A DNA stretch of 45,485 bases, taken from the NCBI GenBank assembly GCA_022772475.1, contig JALEZQ010000068.1, positions 1 through 45,485 of the forward strand, given 5' to 3'. The DNA is from Bacteroidales bacterium (GTDB lineage: Bacteria; Bacteroidota; Bacteroidia; Bacteroidales; Bacteroidaceae). A program made the translations under genes and the position numbers. Below the pieces are notes generated by a model. It worked only from the letters and a program-made list of their open reading frames with translations, did no database searches and was not told where the DNA came from. Numbering within the stretch: position 1 is the first letter of the stretch; every line of letters begins with the position of its first letter. Of the stretch, positions 16,141 through 24,795 are shown in pieces.

Positions 16141-19002
16141 ATGCGTATTATCACCCTCATCCTATCCATCCTCCTTTTCACCCTGTCCGCCTACGCTCAG
16201 GACGCCCGCGACAGCGTGGCGGTCTATGGCAATGTCACGGACAGTTTTACCTATGAGCCTCTGAAAGACGTGCACGTAGAAATCCTGCGCGCCGACAGTT
16301 CGCTGATCTTCGATTTCCACACCGGCCCCATCTACGGCTACGGCGGTTATCCGCACAACATCGAGAAAGAGGGCTACCTCTATGTGCCCCGCCAGACCTG
16401 CCTGTTCCGTTTCACGAAAGAAGGGTACGTCCCGCAGTGCATCACCCTTGACAAGAAGCACATCGGGCGCCGCGAGAAGCGCGTCTTTATCGGCGAGGTG
16501 CGCCTGAAGAAGCAGCCCACGCCGCGCGACCGCAATCTGGACGAGGCCCTCGTCACGGCCTCCAAGATACGCATGGTGGTCAAGGGCGACACGCTGGTTT
16601 ACAATGCCGACGCCTTCCAACTGGCTGAAGGCTCCATGCTCGACGGACTCATCAAGCGCCTTCCGGGCTTCTCGCTCCGGGACGGGCAGATTCGCGTCAA
16701 TGGTCAGTACGTCAGCAGTCTGCTCGTCAACGGCGAAGACTTCTTCCGCGGCAATCCGCGCGTGGCCCTCGAAAACCTGCCGGCCTATATGGTAGATAAG
16801 ATACAGGTCTATCGCAAGGCCCACGACTACAGTTATATCACCCGCGAGCGAGACAAGAACGAACTGCCCTTGGTGGTCGATGTCAACCTCAAGCGGCAGT
16901 ATGCCATCGGGTGGGTGGCGAATGCGGCCGCCGGCTACGGCCTGGCCGACCGCTATCAGGGGCGCCTCTTCGCCCTGCGCTTTACGGACAACTCGCGTCT
17001 GGCCCTTTACGGCAATGCCAACAATACCAACGACACGCGCGAGCCCGGCGTCAGCGGCGACTGGAAGGCTCAGGGCACAGCCACGGGGCGTACCGAGATG
17101 CAGACGGGGGGCTTCGAGGCGCTGGTAAAGGACAAGAAGGGCGTGTGGAAATACACGGGCAGTGCGCAGGTGGCCCATCGCACGACGGACGACAAGAGCA
17201 TAGCCTCGACAGAGACCTTCCAGCCGGGCCTGACGCAGAGCACCTTCTCGCGGCTGAGCCGCGAAAACCGCGGCAACGCCGTGAGCGTGCAGACGGCTCA
17301 TCAATATACCGTCCGCAAGACGCACAGTCACCTCACGCTCAACGCCAACGGGGCTTACCGCCACGGCCGCAACCGCGCCAACCACCTCGGTGCAGAGTTT
17401 GTGGACGACCCTCAAGATGCTTACCGGGCGGCGTCCTTAGACAGCCTTTTCCTCGGGACGAGCCCGCGCCTCGCCGCCATGATGCTCCATCGGCAACGGG
17501 AACAGCAGAAAGCCCTGGCGGACCATTGGAGCGGAGCGGTGCAACTGAGCAGTTTCTTTGAAGTGCCGCACACGCCCGACTACGTCAATCTCTCGGCCAA
17601 CGTCCGTGTGGAGAAACAGGAGGCCACGTCCTTTTCCGACTACGCCCTCCATTACAATCCTTCCCTCACGCCGGCAGGCAACGACCATCGCCTGCGCTAC
17701 GCCACGTCGCCCTCGTTGGCGGTCGATGCCGACGTCGATGTGACGTACAACTATCGGCCGGACTGGGGCTTCGTCAAACCGCGCTACGTGTTCAAGGAAA
17801 ACTATCGCGACGCCGAACTCTCGCACTATCGTCTGGAACGTCTGGGAGAAGACGCTCCGGCCTTTGGCGAACTACCCTCAAGCATGGATGCCCTGTGGCG
17901 TTGTCTGGACGCCCCCAACTCCTACACCTCGACGCTGAACACGCAGACACACCGCGTCGGAGCGGAGATTGGCGTGTGGCTGCCGGGCAAACTGCCCAGC
18001 CATCGCGTGACGTTCACGCCGGAGGTGGAATGGCGCATCGACCACCTGACGTACCACCGCGACCTGCTGCACGCCAAGCCGCACCGCAGCAAGGCCGTCT
18101 TCATGCCCGCACTGTCGTGGGGTTTTGAGAACTGCTACGTCAACTACAAACTGACGTCCGCCCACCCGGACCTCCTCAGTAGGTTGAACTATACCGACAA
18201 CGCCGACCCGCTGAATGTCTATAAAGGCAATCCCGACCTGAAGCGCAGCGTCAGGCACAGCGTCGATATCAGTCGCTCGTTCAGCAATTGGGAAACGGGC
18301 TGGCACTTCTACCTGACGGGCGGCTGGCATCTGACGCAGAGGGCCATCGCCCACGCCATGACCTACGATGCCGCCAAGGGCATACGCACCTTCTCGCCGC
18401 GCAACGTCAACGGCAACTGGGGAGCAAACCTCGCCGGCGACTACCAGAAAACGCTCGACCGCAAGAAACGGTTCATCCTCAACGCCGTGACGGAGGTGCG
18501 CTATCAGAACAGTGTGGATTACGTCACGGAGCGCAGCAGCGTGCGCAACCTGAACGTTGGCGAAAACCTGCATTTGAACACGCGCCTCAAGCAATATGTC
18601 ATCGACGTGAATGTGGCCGTCAACTATCTCCATGCCACCTCGCCCAATGCCCGCTTTGAAACCATCAACAGCCTCGATGTCAAGTATGGCGCTTCGGCCC
18701 AAATCCCCCTGCCTGCCGGCTTCGCCCTCAGCACCGACCTGACGCTCTACCAGCGTACAGGCTATACGGACAAGAGTCTGAACAACTGCCACTTCGTCGC
18801 CAACGCCCGCCTCACGAAGGCGCTGCTCAATGGCCGGTTGGGACTGGCGCTCGACGCCTTCGACCTCTTTCACGGACTCAGCAACGTGACCAAAACCATC
18901 AATGCCCAGGGCATCACCGAGACGTGGCACAATGCGCTCCCGTCGTACGCCCTGCTGCAAGTGGTCTATAAGTTCAGCAAGCAGCCACGCCAACGGCAGT
19001 AG
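16141..19002 (+). CDS. Outer-membrane beta-barrel protein with carboxypeptidase-regulatory and plug-like domains
   Basis: The 953-residue protein starts with a signal peptide MRIITLILSILLFTLSAYAQ, then a carboxypeptidase-regulatory-like domain (about 28-130). A TonB-plug-like domain follows (about 137-235; GDTLVYNADAFQLAEGSMLD, LIKRLPGF, then LVNGEDFFRGNP), and a long barrel with many aromatic strands. It resembles the family of TonB-receptor-like barrels lacking a clear TonB box. The in-frame ATG at 16000 is rejected because no signal peptide would follow it. It lies 221 nt after the sigma-factor group and has a repeated motif before it. It converges with a paralogue at 19587-22340. Ligand unknown. 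Confidence 0.85.
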   Translation: MRIITLILSILLFTLSAYAQDARDSVAVYGNVTDSFTYEPLKDVHVEILRADSSLIFDFHTGPIYGYGGYPHNIEKEGYLYVPRQTCLFRFTKEGYVPQCITLDKKHIGRREKRVFIGEVRLKKQPTPRDRNLDEALVTASKIRMVVKGDTLVYNADAFQLAEGSMLDGLIKRLPGFSLRDGQIRVNGQYVSSLLVNGEDFFRGNPRVALENLPAYMVDKIQVYRKAHDYSYITRERDKNELPLVVDVNLKRQYAIGWVANAAAGYGLADRYQGRLFALRFTDNSRLALYGNANNTNDTREPGVSGDWKAQGTATGRTEMQTGGFEALVKDKKGVWKYTGSAQVAHRTTDDKSIASTETFQPGLTQSTFSRLSRENRGNAVSVQTAHQYTVRKTHSHLTLNANGAYRHGRNRANHLGAEFVDDPQDAYRAASLDSLFLGTSPRLAAMMLHRQREQQKALADHWSGAVQLSSFFEVPHTPDYVNLSANVRVEKQEATSFSDYALHYNPSLTPAGNDHRLRYATSPSLAVDADVDVTYNYRPDWGFVKPRYVFKENYRDAELSHYRLERLGEDAPAFGELPSSMDALWRCLDAPNSYTSTLNTQTHRVGAEIGVWLPGKLPSHRVTFTPEVEWRIDHLTYHRDLLHAKPHRSKAVFMPALSWGFENCYVNYKLTSAHPDLLSRLNYTDNADPLNVYKGNPDLKRSVRHSVDISRSFSNWETGWHFYLTGGWHLTQRAIAHAMTYDAAKGIRTFSPRNVNGNWGANLAGDYQKTLDRKKRFILNAVTEVRYQNSVDYVTERSSVRNLNVGENLHLNTRLKQYVIDVNVAVNYLHATSPNARFETINSLDVKYGASAQIPLPAGFALSTDLTLYQRTGYTDKSLNNCHFVANARLTKALLNGRLGLALDAFDLFHGLSNVTKTINAQGITETWHNALPSYALLQVVYKFSKQPRQRQ

Positions 19003-19024
19003 CGTAAGAGCGAACGCCGCATGA

Positions 19025-19401
19025 GGGTGTGTCAAAATGAAGATGGTTGAAATGAAGATGTTTGGACGATGGGGCCCGCTAGGAGGTGCCGTCCATTGAC
19101 GGCACCCCGCCGCAGTTTCAACGCTATTGCACTGATTTTCATCGCTCAAGATTCTCCCATGGTACCGTCAATGGACGGCACCTCCTAGCGGCAACCCACC
19201 GCAGTTTCAGCGCTATTGCGTCGCTGTGCCCCGATAGTGGTCCCATGTCCATTGACGTGGGACTCAGCACTGTCGCGGCGCCAGCCGCGACGCCTATTCT
19301 TTGCCGACGAATCGCGGCTTGCGCCGCGAAGTGCCACGCGGGTGGACATGGCACCACTATGCGGCCCACTGCCGCTCAAACATCTTCATTTTGATACACC
19401 C
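19025..19401. mobile_element. MITE-like element with 20-bp terminal inverted repeats
   Basis: The left end GGTGTGTCAAAATGAAGATG (19026-19045) matches the reverse complement of the right end (19381-19400) at 19 of 20 positions; one more G/C pair extends each end. The inside has no credible gene but several palindromes around GTCCATTGAC and one inverted copy of the 121-bp unit seen at 7-373. No clear target-site duplication was seen. It sits between two convergent barrel genes, where insertion harms nothing. Confidence 0.75.
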
Positions 19402-19525
19402 ACAAGTGCCGGCACATCGAGTACCGGCATAGATGTCATTTGTACCTTCGCTTCATGGGCGATGTTTGATGCTCAGAGCGGCGGTGAGGATGGCTGAATT
19501 TTTACCGGTCAGTAATGATAAAAAC

Positions 19526-19565
19526 AGCGCCTTGTCCGGCCCTTCATTGGGCAGAACAAGGCGCT
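19526..19565 (-). terminator. Terminator of the 24153-19587 operon
   Basis: AGCGCCTTGT (19526-19535) pairs with ACAAGGCGCT (19556-19565) perfectly. On the minus strand a T-run (GTTTTTATC) follows directly. Confidence 0.85.
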
Positions 19566-19586
19566 TTGTGCCGTCGTGGAACATTG

Positions 19587-22340
19587 TCAGTGTGTGCCCT
19601 TCCGGGCCTTGGCGTCGAAGTTGTAGGTGAAGGTCAGGCTGAGGTAGCGGTGCAGGGTCTCGGCCTGATAGTTGAAGCGTGAGGTGGGGGTCATGTGTGA
19701 GACGATGTGGGCCATCCGGTTGAAGATGTCCTTCGCCTTGAGTTCCAGTTGGCCCTTGCCGCCGAGCGTCTTCCATGTGATGGCGGCGTCGAGGCCTACG
19801 CGGAGGCGGTTGTAGTAGGGCGAGACGTAGCCCTCGTGCCCGATGAACGAGGCGATGACGTAGTAGGTCCAGTGGTCCGTCTTGTATTTGCCATGCAGTT
19901 CGGCGGTGTAGTCCCACATGTTGAGGTTGGCCATCGAGGGGTCCGAATAGCTCACGCGCTGATACTGGCCCTGTGCTTTGGCCCGGGCCTCAAAGTGGGC
20001 GGTACTGGTGCCCACGTTGATTTCCTGCCATACGTAGGAATCGGTCTGCCTGAACATCTGCCGGGGCTCTTCGGGGCTCGTTGCCGTGCTGATGCCCCAT
20101 CCGCGGGTCGTCTTTCCTTCGGTGCGCGCCCTCAGGTTGAAGCCGCCGCCCAGGTCGCGGTCGTAGGAGATGCGTCCCTGCACGCTGTGGCAGGTGTTGA
20201 CGTTGACCTTGGTGTGGGTGTATGCCCCCGTGGTGGCGTCATAGATGCGGGCCTCGGTGGTGGGGTGCGACGTGCGGCTGTAGGCCACGTAGGTCGTGAG
20301 CATCTGCTGGTGGCGGGGCATCATGAGGCTGTAGGTGGCCGAGGTGAAGAAGGTACGCGCTGAGCGCAGGGCGGGGTTGCCCAGGCGGATGTGCATGGGG
20401 TTGGTGTCGTCGGTATAGTCGCTGCTCTCCAGGAGGTCCGTCAGTTCGTAGCCCCATGTGGCCGACGCCTTGAGTTCGTTGAACTTGCTTATTTTCCAGC
20501 GCAGGTCCATTCGGGGTCTCGGAAACCAGGTGTTGCGGGTGATGGCCGTGTCGAGGCGTCCGCGCCGGTAGTCGAGGCGTTCGTCACTGTTGTGCATCTC
20601 CATGTCCACACTCATATAGACCGGTCCGAGGTCCGTCTCGAGCGAGACGTACGGCTGGTGGCTCATCCGGCGCGTGCGGCGGTCGTAGCTGTTGGCGTCG
20701 TCGGCCATGCCGTCGCGTTCGGCCATGCTGTGGCTGCTGTTTCGGCTGTAGGCCGTGCGGTAGCCGGCGCCCGTCTTGAGGCGCTTGGGCACAATCTCGT
20801 AGCGCACGGCGGCTTGCGCCTTGATGCTGTGCACCGTGTTCTCCGTCTGCGAGGTGCGCGTCTCGTCCACGTGCGTGCCGAGGTCGAAATAGTCGTAGGC
20901 CGTGTGCCGCTCGGCATGTTCCTCCTCCCGGCCCCATTTGGGGACGATGGAGATGGCTATGTCGCCGCCGTCGAAGACGTGCTTGAACTCCATATTGGCC
21001 TCGGCGTTGCGGCGGTCGCTGTGGCGTTCCTGCTTGGACGTGGTGGCGTTGACGGCGATGCGGTCGGCGTCGTCAAGGCTTGTGCCCTCAAACTGCTCCG
21101 CTTCGGACCTGGTTCGGGCGTCTTCCGATCCCACCTTGCCTGATGCCCCGACGCGCAGCCAGGTGCGGGGATTCAGATGGACCGTCAGACCCGCGCCGAC
21201 GGGCAGGTCCGTGCCGTGGCTATAGTAGTAGCTATGGTCCGTCTGAAAGACCGACAGCGGGCCGCCTGTGAAGTTTTCCGTGTCCGTCCGGATATTCTGG
21301 CGGTCGTCGTGGTGCTCGGGCGAGAAGTTGACGTCCCAGTAGTCTTCCTTATATGACGTCGTGACGCCTTTGGGAATCCACGAGTGCTTGTACGAGGCCC
21401 GGCCGTATTGCTGGCGTTTGGGAACGAGACTGATGTAGTCCATCTCCGATTCGCCCGACACGCCGTAGGTCTGCGACTCGCAGTCGGACGCCCGGGCATA
21501 GACGTTGAAGGGGTCGCTGTCCGTGAGGTAGTGCAGGTTGGCCGAGGCACGGTAGTTTTTCGAGGCATAGGCCCCCGTTTTCGTCTGGCCGTACCATTTG
21601 TCCATGAATCCGGGCTTGATGATGATGTCCAGCACCTGGCTCTCCTGACCGTCGTCCATGCCGCTCAGTTCGGCCACCTGACTTTTCTGCTGATAGGCTT
21701 TGATGTGCTGTATCGCCTCCGCCGGCAGCAGCGCCGTCAGTTCGCTGTCCGTCATGTCGCGGCCGTTCATCTTCAGTTGTACCTCCTTTTCCATGAAGAA
21801 TATCTTGCCCTTCTTGATGCTCACGCCTGGCAGTTGGGTGATGAGCGCCGACATGCGTTCACCCTGTTCCAGATGGAACGCCTCGGGGTTGAAGATGATG
21901 GTGTCGCCGTGCATGGTGAAGCGCCGGGCACGGGCCTTGACCACCGCCTCCTTGAGCAGGACGTCCGAGAGCGGCAGCACAATGTCGCCCACGTCGATGG
22001 TGTTGGTGCCGCCGGCCGCGTTATAATGCTTTCGCACCGTCTTGTAGCCGAAGTAGGAGAAGTCGATTTGTATTTTCGAGATGAGGTTGGTGTGTATGGC
22101 AAAGCGCCCCGTGCTGTCGGCCGTCATCTCGTCGAGGCTGACATAGTTTTCGTTGATGGGAATCACAAAGACCTTCATGCGCGCCTCAGCCAGCGGTTCG
22201 TTGTTGTCCGAACCCACGACGCGGCCCGTGACGACGTCGGCGCCGGCGGTCGGCGCAAGCAGCAGAAAGAGCGCGAGAAGCAGGCTCAGGCGCGCCATGG
22301 TAAGCGCCGCCGCGGGGTGGGAGAGCAGAGACCTTCTCAT
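19587..22340 (-). CDS. Outer-membrane beta-barrel protein with carboxypeptidase-regulatory and plug-like domains
   Basis: The 917-residue protein has a signal segment ARLSLLLALFLLLAPTAGAD (residues 16-35), a carboxypeptidase-regulatory-like domain (about 37-120, VVTGRVVGSDNNEPLAEARM), a plug-like domain (about 125-225, HGDTIIFNPEAFHLEQGERM, ALITQLPGV) and a large barrel rich in Tyr/Arg strands. The ATG at 22340 overlaps the upstream stop in an ATGA arrangement, showing coupling. It shares its architecture with the protein at 16141-19002 but is distant in sequence. It is the last gene of the operon with the lipocalin-like protein. It may import or sense a ligand related to that protein (inference). 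Confidence 0.85.
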   Translation of the reverse strand: MRRSLLSHPAAALTMARLSLLLALFLLLAPTAGADVVTGRVVGSDNNEPLAEARMKVFVIPINENYVSLDEMTADSTGRFAIHTNLISKIQIDFSYFGYKTVRKHYNAAGGTNTIDVGDIVLPLSDVLLKEAVVKARARRFTMHGDTIIFNPEAFHLEQGERMSALITQLPGVSIKKGKIFFMEKEVQLKMNGRDMTDSELTALLPAEAIQHIKAYQQKSQVAELSGMDDGQESQVLDIIIKPGFMDKWYGQTKTGAYASKNYRASANLHYLTDSDPFNVYARASDCESQTYGVSGESEMDYISLVPKRQQYGRASYKHSWIPKGVTTSYKEDYWDVNFSPEHHDDRQNIRTDTENFTGGPLSVFQTDHSYYYSHGTDLPVGAGLTVHLNPRTWLRVGASGKVGSEDARTRSEAEQFEGTSLDDADRIAVNATTSKQERHSDRRNAEANMEFKHVFDGGDIAISIVPKWGREEEHAERHTAYDYFDLGTHVDETRTSQTENTVHSIKAQAAVRYEIVPKRLKTGAGYRTAYSRNSSHSMAERDGMADDANSYDRRTRRMSHQPYVSLETDLGPVYMSVDMEMHNSDERLDYRRGRLDTAITRNTWFPRPRMDLRWKISKFNELKASATWGYELTDLLESSDYTDDTNPMHIRLGNPALRSARTFFTSATYSLMMPRHQQMLTTYVAYSRTSHPTTEARIYDATTGAYTHTKVNVNTCHSVQGRISYDRDLGGGFNLRARTEGKTTRGWGISTATSPEEPRQMFRQTDSYVWQEINVGTSTAHFEARAKAQGQYQRVSYSDPSMANLNMWDYTAELHGKYKTDHWTYYVIASFIGHEGYVSPYYNRLRVGLDAAITWKTLGGKGQLELKAKDIFNRMAHIVSHMTPTSRFNYQAETLHRYLSLTFTYNFDAKARKGTH

Positions 22341-22861
22341 AGGTGGAAAATGTGCTGGCGCATGGCCGCCTGCATGTTTTCAGGAGACTGCCGGGCCGCC
22401 TTGCATTTTTCAAGAATGTGCTGTCTCAAGGCTTCGGGAAAGTTCGCCGCCTTCTGCCACGACACGATGGTGTTTTTCCATCGTCCGCCGAACGTTGTCC
22501 GGCTGGTCCAGCCTATGTTGACCGCATCTCGGCCCATCTCGGAGTATCTGCCGTTCTTGAGCGTATAGGTGCCGTATTCGTGGGGGAAGATGGTGCAGAG
22601 GCCCTTGTCCGTGCGGGTGATTTCGGCGCAGGCATATTCGCCGTTGGCGCCGTATATCTTGACCTGCGTATAGTTTGCGCTGACGTATTCGCGGTCTTCG
22701 CCATCAAATCTCAACGTTTTCAGTAGCCATACGCCGACGATTTCGCGGTCGGGCACTTTGAGCGGCGCCTGAGCCACGGCATGGCCCGCCGGAAGGAGCA
22801 GCAGGAGCAGCGCCAACCACCGGGCGGCGGCCAGAGCATGAGTTGGGGTGGTGTTTGTCAT
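22337..22861 (-). CDS. Secreted lipocalin-like protein (DUF4488-like, tentative)
   Basis: The 174-residue protein has a signal peptide (LALLLLLLPAGHAVAQ near 16-31) and a compact beta domain starting IVGVWLLKTLRFDGED. An aromatic and Gly-rich middle follows (YTQVKIYGANGEYACAEITR), then a helical tail from about 140 (FPEALRQHILEKCKAARQSP). The segment order GVW-L...FDG...KIYGANGEY...EYGTY resembles the extracytoplasmic part of the regulator at 23077-24153 (GVWML...CFDG...RIYDDSCYYD). The ATG at 22861 is chosen because a signal peptide follows; a longer frame upstream has none. It overlaps the barrel gene by 4 nt. The family assignment is by pattern only. Confidence 0.7.
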   Translation of the reverse strand: MTNTTPTHALAAARWLALLLLLLPAGHAVAQAPLKVPDREIVGVWLLKTLRFDGEDREYVSANYTQVKIYGANGEYACAEITRTDKGLCTIFPHEYGTYTLKNGRYSEMGRDAVNIGWTSRTTFGGRWKNTIVSWQKAANFPEALRQHILEKCKAARQSPENMQAAMRQHIFHL

Positions 22862-22961
22862 AAGAACGAGAGGATAGATTAGGGGGGGGGACAACTGCGG
22901 TTTCCATGCCGTCAGTGCCGGGCCTGCTGCGGGCCTGCACCCGACTGGAGGATTCCGTCCG

Positions 22962-22969
22962 CAAAGATG
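22962..22969 (-). promoter_or_regulatory. Possible promoter of the lipocalin-like/barrel operon
   Basis: CATCTTTG reads on the minus strand from 22969 to 22962, one base from the TAnnTTTG consensus, about 100 nt before the ATG. The weak first base would fit a promoter that needs an activator. Confidence 0.45.
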
Positions 22970-23002
22970 GGGCGAAGGGTACAAAGAACTCCCCTACGCC
23001 AC

Positions 23003-23065
23003 TTGGCAAATAGTTGGCAAGGCGGCTGGCAAGTGGTTTGCAAGGTATTGGCAAAGCCTTTGCAC
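23003..23065. repeat. Six-copy TTGGCAA array with 11-bp period
   Basis: TTGGCAA or a close variant starts at 23003, 23014, 23026 (CTGGCAA), 23037 (TTTGCAA), 23048 and 23059 (TTTGCAC), so spacings are 11, 12, 11, 11 and 11 bp. The array is noncoding: it starts 12 nt after the regulator's stop and lies about 35-95 bp upstream of the possible promoter at 22962-22969. One helical turn per copy puts all copies on the same DNA face, which fits cooperative binding of a regulator. Confidence 0.75.
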
Positions 23066-23076
23066 GGGAGCCGGCG

Positions 23077-24153
23077 CTACAGCGTGCGGATGAAGTCGTC
23101 CCAGTCTTTGCTGCTGCCCTTCTTTCCAAAGACCTTGTGGTACAGACGGCTGCGTATGCTGCTGATGGTGCTGGCGTCCTTGCACATCACGCCGGCAATC
23201 TCCGAGGGCGTGGCCTTCAGTTTGAGCAGCAGGCACACCCTGTACTCCACGTCCGACATGCTGTGGAGCGACAGCAGTTTGTTGCCGAAACCCGGATAGA
23301 CGCCCTGCATGCGGCTGTCCACCTCAGCCCATTCGTCGTCCGTCAGGTGCTTGCCGCCAGTGATGCGTCGGCGCAGGTCCATGTAGAAGTCGCTCTGAAG
23401 AAAGTCTGCCTCCACGCTGTCCAAAGCCTGGCGCACCGGCTGCGGCATGTTCAGGCGCTCCTGCTCAATCTGCCGTAGTTCCTGCTCAATGCGCCGCTTC
23501 TCCTTCTTCAGGTTCCGCAGGTGGACGGCCAGCAACAGCAGCACCACGGTGATGCCGATGCCTGCATAACCCAGGCGGCGGTTGGCGGTGGTGAGCCGCT
23601 GTTCGGCCTCTGAGAAGACGTAGCGGGTTCTGCCGTCGTCGCCGCTCTTGGCGGCTTCACAGACAAGGGGGATTCCGTCACCACTCTTGGCAGTTTCGCG
23701 GACAAGGGCGATAATCTGCGCGATGCGGTCCGCCTCGAAACGGGCGGCGCGCGTATAGAGGTATTGGCTTCCTATCTCCTGAACGATGATGGTGGTGTCA
23801 TCGACGACGGTCAGCGGATAGGTGTAGTCTCCCTGAAGGTAGTGCCAGTCGTGGGGACCCTTCTGTATCATATTATACGTTTGGTAGGCATTGGGCGTCA
23901 CCATCATGCCCGTCGGCGCAGAGGCAAACGTACAGTCGTAGTAGCACGAGTCGTCGTAGATGCGTAACCGCGAACTGCCGTCATGGGGAAAGGTTGTGAC
24001 GCTGCCGTCGAAGCATGTGCGCTTCTGCAGCATCCATACGCCCTTCAGGCAGAACGGTGCATCGCCCTCCTCCCCTTTACACGAGGCAGTGAGGAGGGCG
24101 GTGAGGAGGACGGGGAAAAGAAGGAGGGTAATAAAGTGGAACGTGCTTTTCAT
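23077..24153 (-). CDS. Membrane-bound one-component HTH regulator with a lipocalin-like extracytoplasmic domain
   Basis: The 358-residue protein has an N-terminal signal with a lipobox-like LTASC (Cys25), an extracytoplasmic domain (about 30-190) with GVWMLQKRTCFDG and SRLRIYDDSCYYD, one membrane helix (about 194-212, LGYAGIGITVVLLLLAVHL), a charged coiled coil (213-235) and a C-terminal helix-turn-helix (about 300-340, MSDVEYRVCLLLKLKATPSE then STISSIRSRLYHKVFG) of the LuxR-like type found in Bacteroidetes membrane regulators. Residues 150-162 and 163-175 are a 13-residue tandem duplication (AKSGD in both). It has its own promoter and lies upstream of the lipocalin-like and barrel genes with a phased repeat array between. 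It probably senses an envelope ligand and controls that operon (inference). Confidence 0.8.
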   Translation of the reverse strand: MKSTFHFITLLLFPVLLTALLTASCKGEEGDAPFCLKGVWMLQKRTCFDGSVTTFPHDGSSRLRIYDDSCYYDCTFASAPTGMMVTPNAYQTYNMIQKGPHDWHYLQGDYTYPLTVVDDTTIIVQEIGSQYLYTRAARFEADRIAQIIALVRETAKSGDGIPLVCEAAKSGDDGRTRYVFSEAEQRLTTANRRLGYAGIGITVVLLLLAVHLRNLKKEKRRIEQELRQIEQERLNMPQPVRQALDSVEADFLQSDFYMDLRRRITGGKHLTDDEWAEVDSRMQGVYPGFGNKLLSLHSMSDVEYRVCLLLKLKATPSEIAGVMCKDASTISSIRSRLYHKVFGKKGSSKDWDDFIRTL

Positions 24154-24206
24154 ATAAGGCAGAGGCTGTTGGCCGTAGGAGTGGCCATAAGACGCATAAT
24201 TGACGC

Positions 24207-24214
24207 CAAAGTTA
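24207..24214 (-). promoter_or_regulatory. Promoter of the membrane regulator gene (-7 element)
   Basis: TAACTTTG reads on the minus strand from 24214 to 24207, 54 nt before the ATG. The region 24215-24440 between this and the toxin promoter holds no gene I can support. Confidence 0.65.
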
Positions 24215-24447
24215 CAAAAGACTTGCCACTACAGGCTTTTACACAGCGGCAAAAATGCGGGGAGACTATCGTGGCAACATCTTCGTTGTATAAGTGAATA
24301 GCTTTGTGGTCCATCATATATACGCCATGAAAGATAACGAGGACCGCCTTTACTGTTATATCAGTTGTCTTTGACCGCGTGTTGTCATCCCAAACGTCCT
24401 GTTTAGAAAATGTTGGCCGTGTTGTAAGATATATCAACATTTTGCAT

Positions 24448-24455
24448 TACCTTTG
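24448..24455 (+). promoter_or_regulatory. Promoter of the toxin-antitoxin pair (-7 element)
   Basis: TACCTTTG matches the consensus but lies only 4 nt before the ancestral toxin ATG at 24460, so transcription would start at or after that ATG. If the site is real, initiation at ATG 24544 becomes more likely. Confidence 0.55.
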
Positions 24456-24459
24456 CGTC

Positions 24460-24795
24460 ATGAAGAAAGAACGGAAGATATTGGTCTATAAAGATTATTT
24501 CCTCTCCTTCTACCGCTCGTAAGATGCTGGAGCACAGAGGAAGATGGACTATGTCCTTGACGTGCTCAAGGTCCAAGAGCGTGTGAGCGAGCGATTTGTA
24601 AAGTACATCCGTGAAGGTGTTTACGAAATCAGAGCCTCACATGATGGAAACATCTACCGTGCATTCTTCATCTTTGACGAAGGAAACATTGTGTTGCTGC
24701 TGAACGGATTTCAGAAGAAGAGCCAGAAAACGCCGTCAAAGGAGATAAAAAGGGCTATAGAACTAAAACATGAATACTATGCAGGAAAGAAATGA
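24460..24795 (+). pseudogene. RelE/HigB-type toxin gene with in-frame stop
   Basis: Reading from ATG 24460 gives MKKERKILVYKDYFLSFYRS, a stop (TAA 24520-24522), then DAGAQRKMDYVLDVLKVQER and the rest of a RelE/Gp49-like mRNA interferase to a normal stop at 24795. Family members have FYxxQD at this point, so the TAA probably replaced a CAA glutamine codon. The downstream frame from ATG 24544 (83 residues, with VYEIRASHDGNIYRAFFIFD) lacks the first 28 residues, including the N-terminal helix. The toxin is either dead or made in a shortened form. The antitoxin gene overlaps its 3' end by 26 nt and is intact. Confidence 0.75.
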
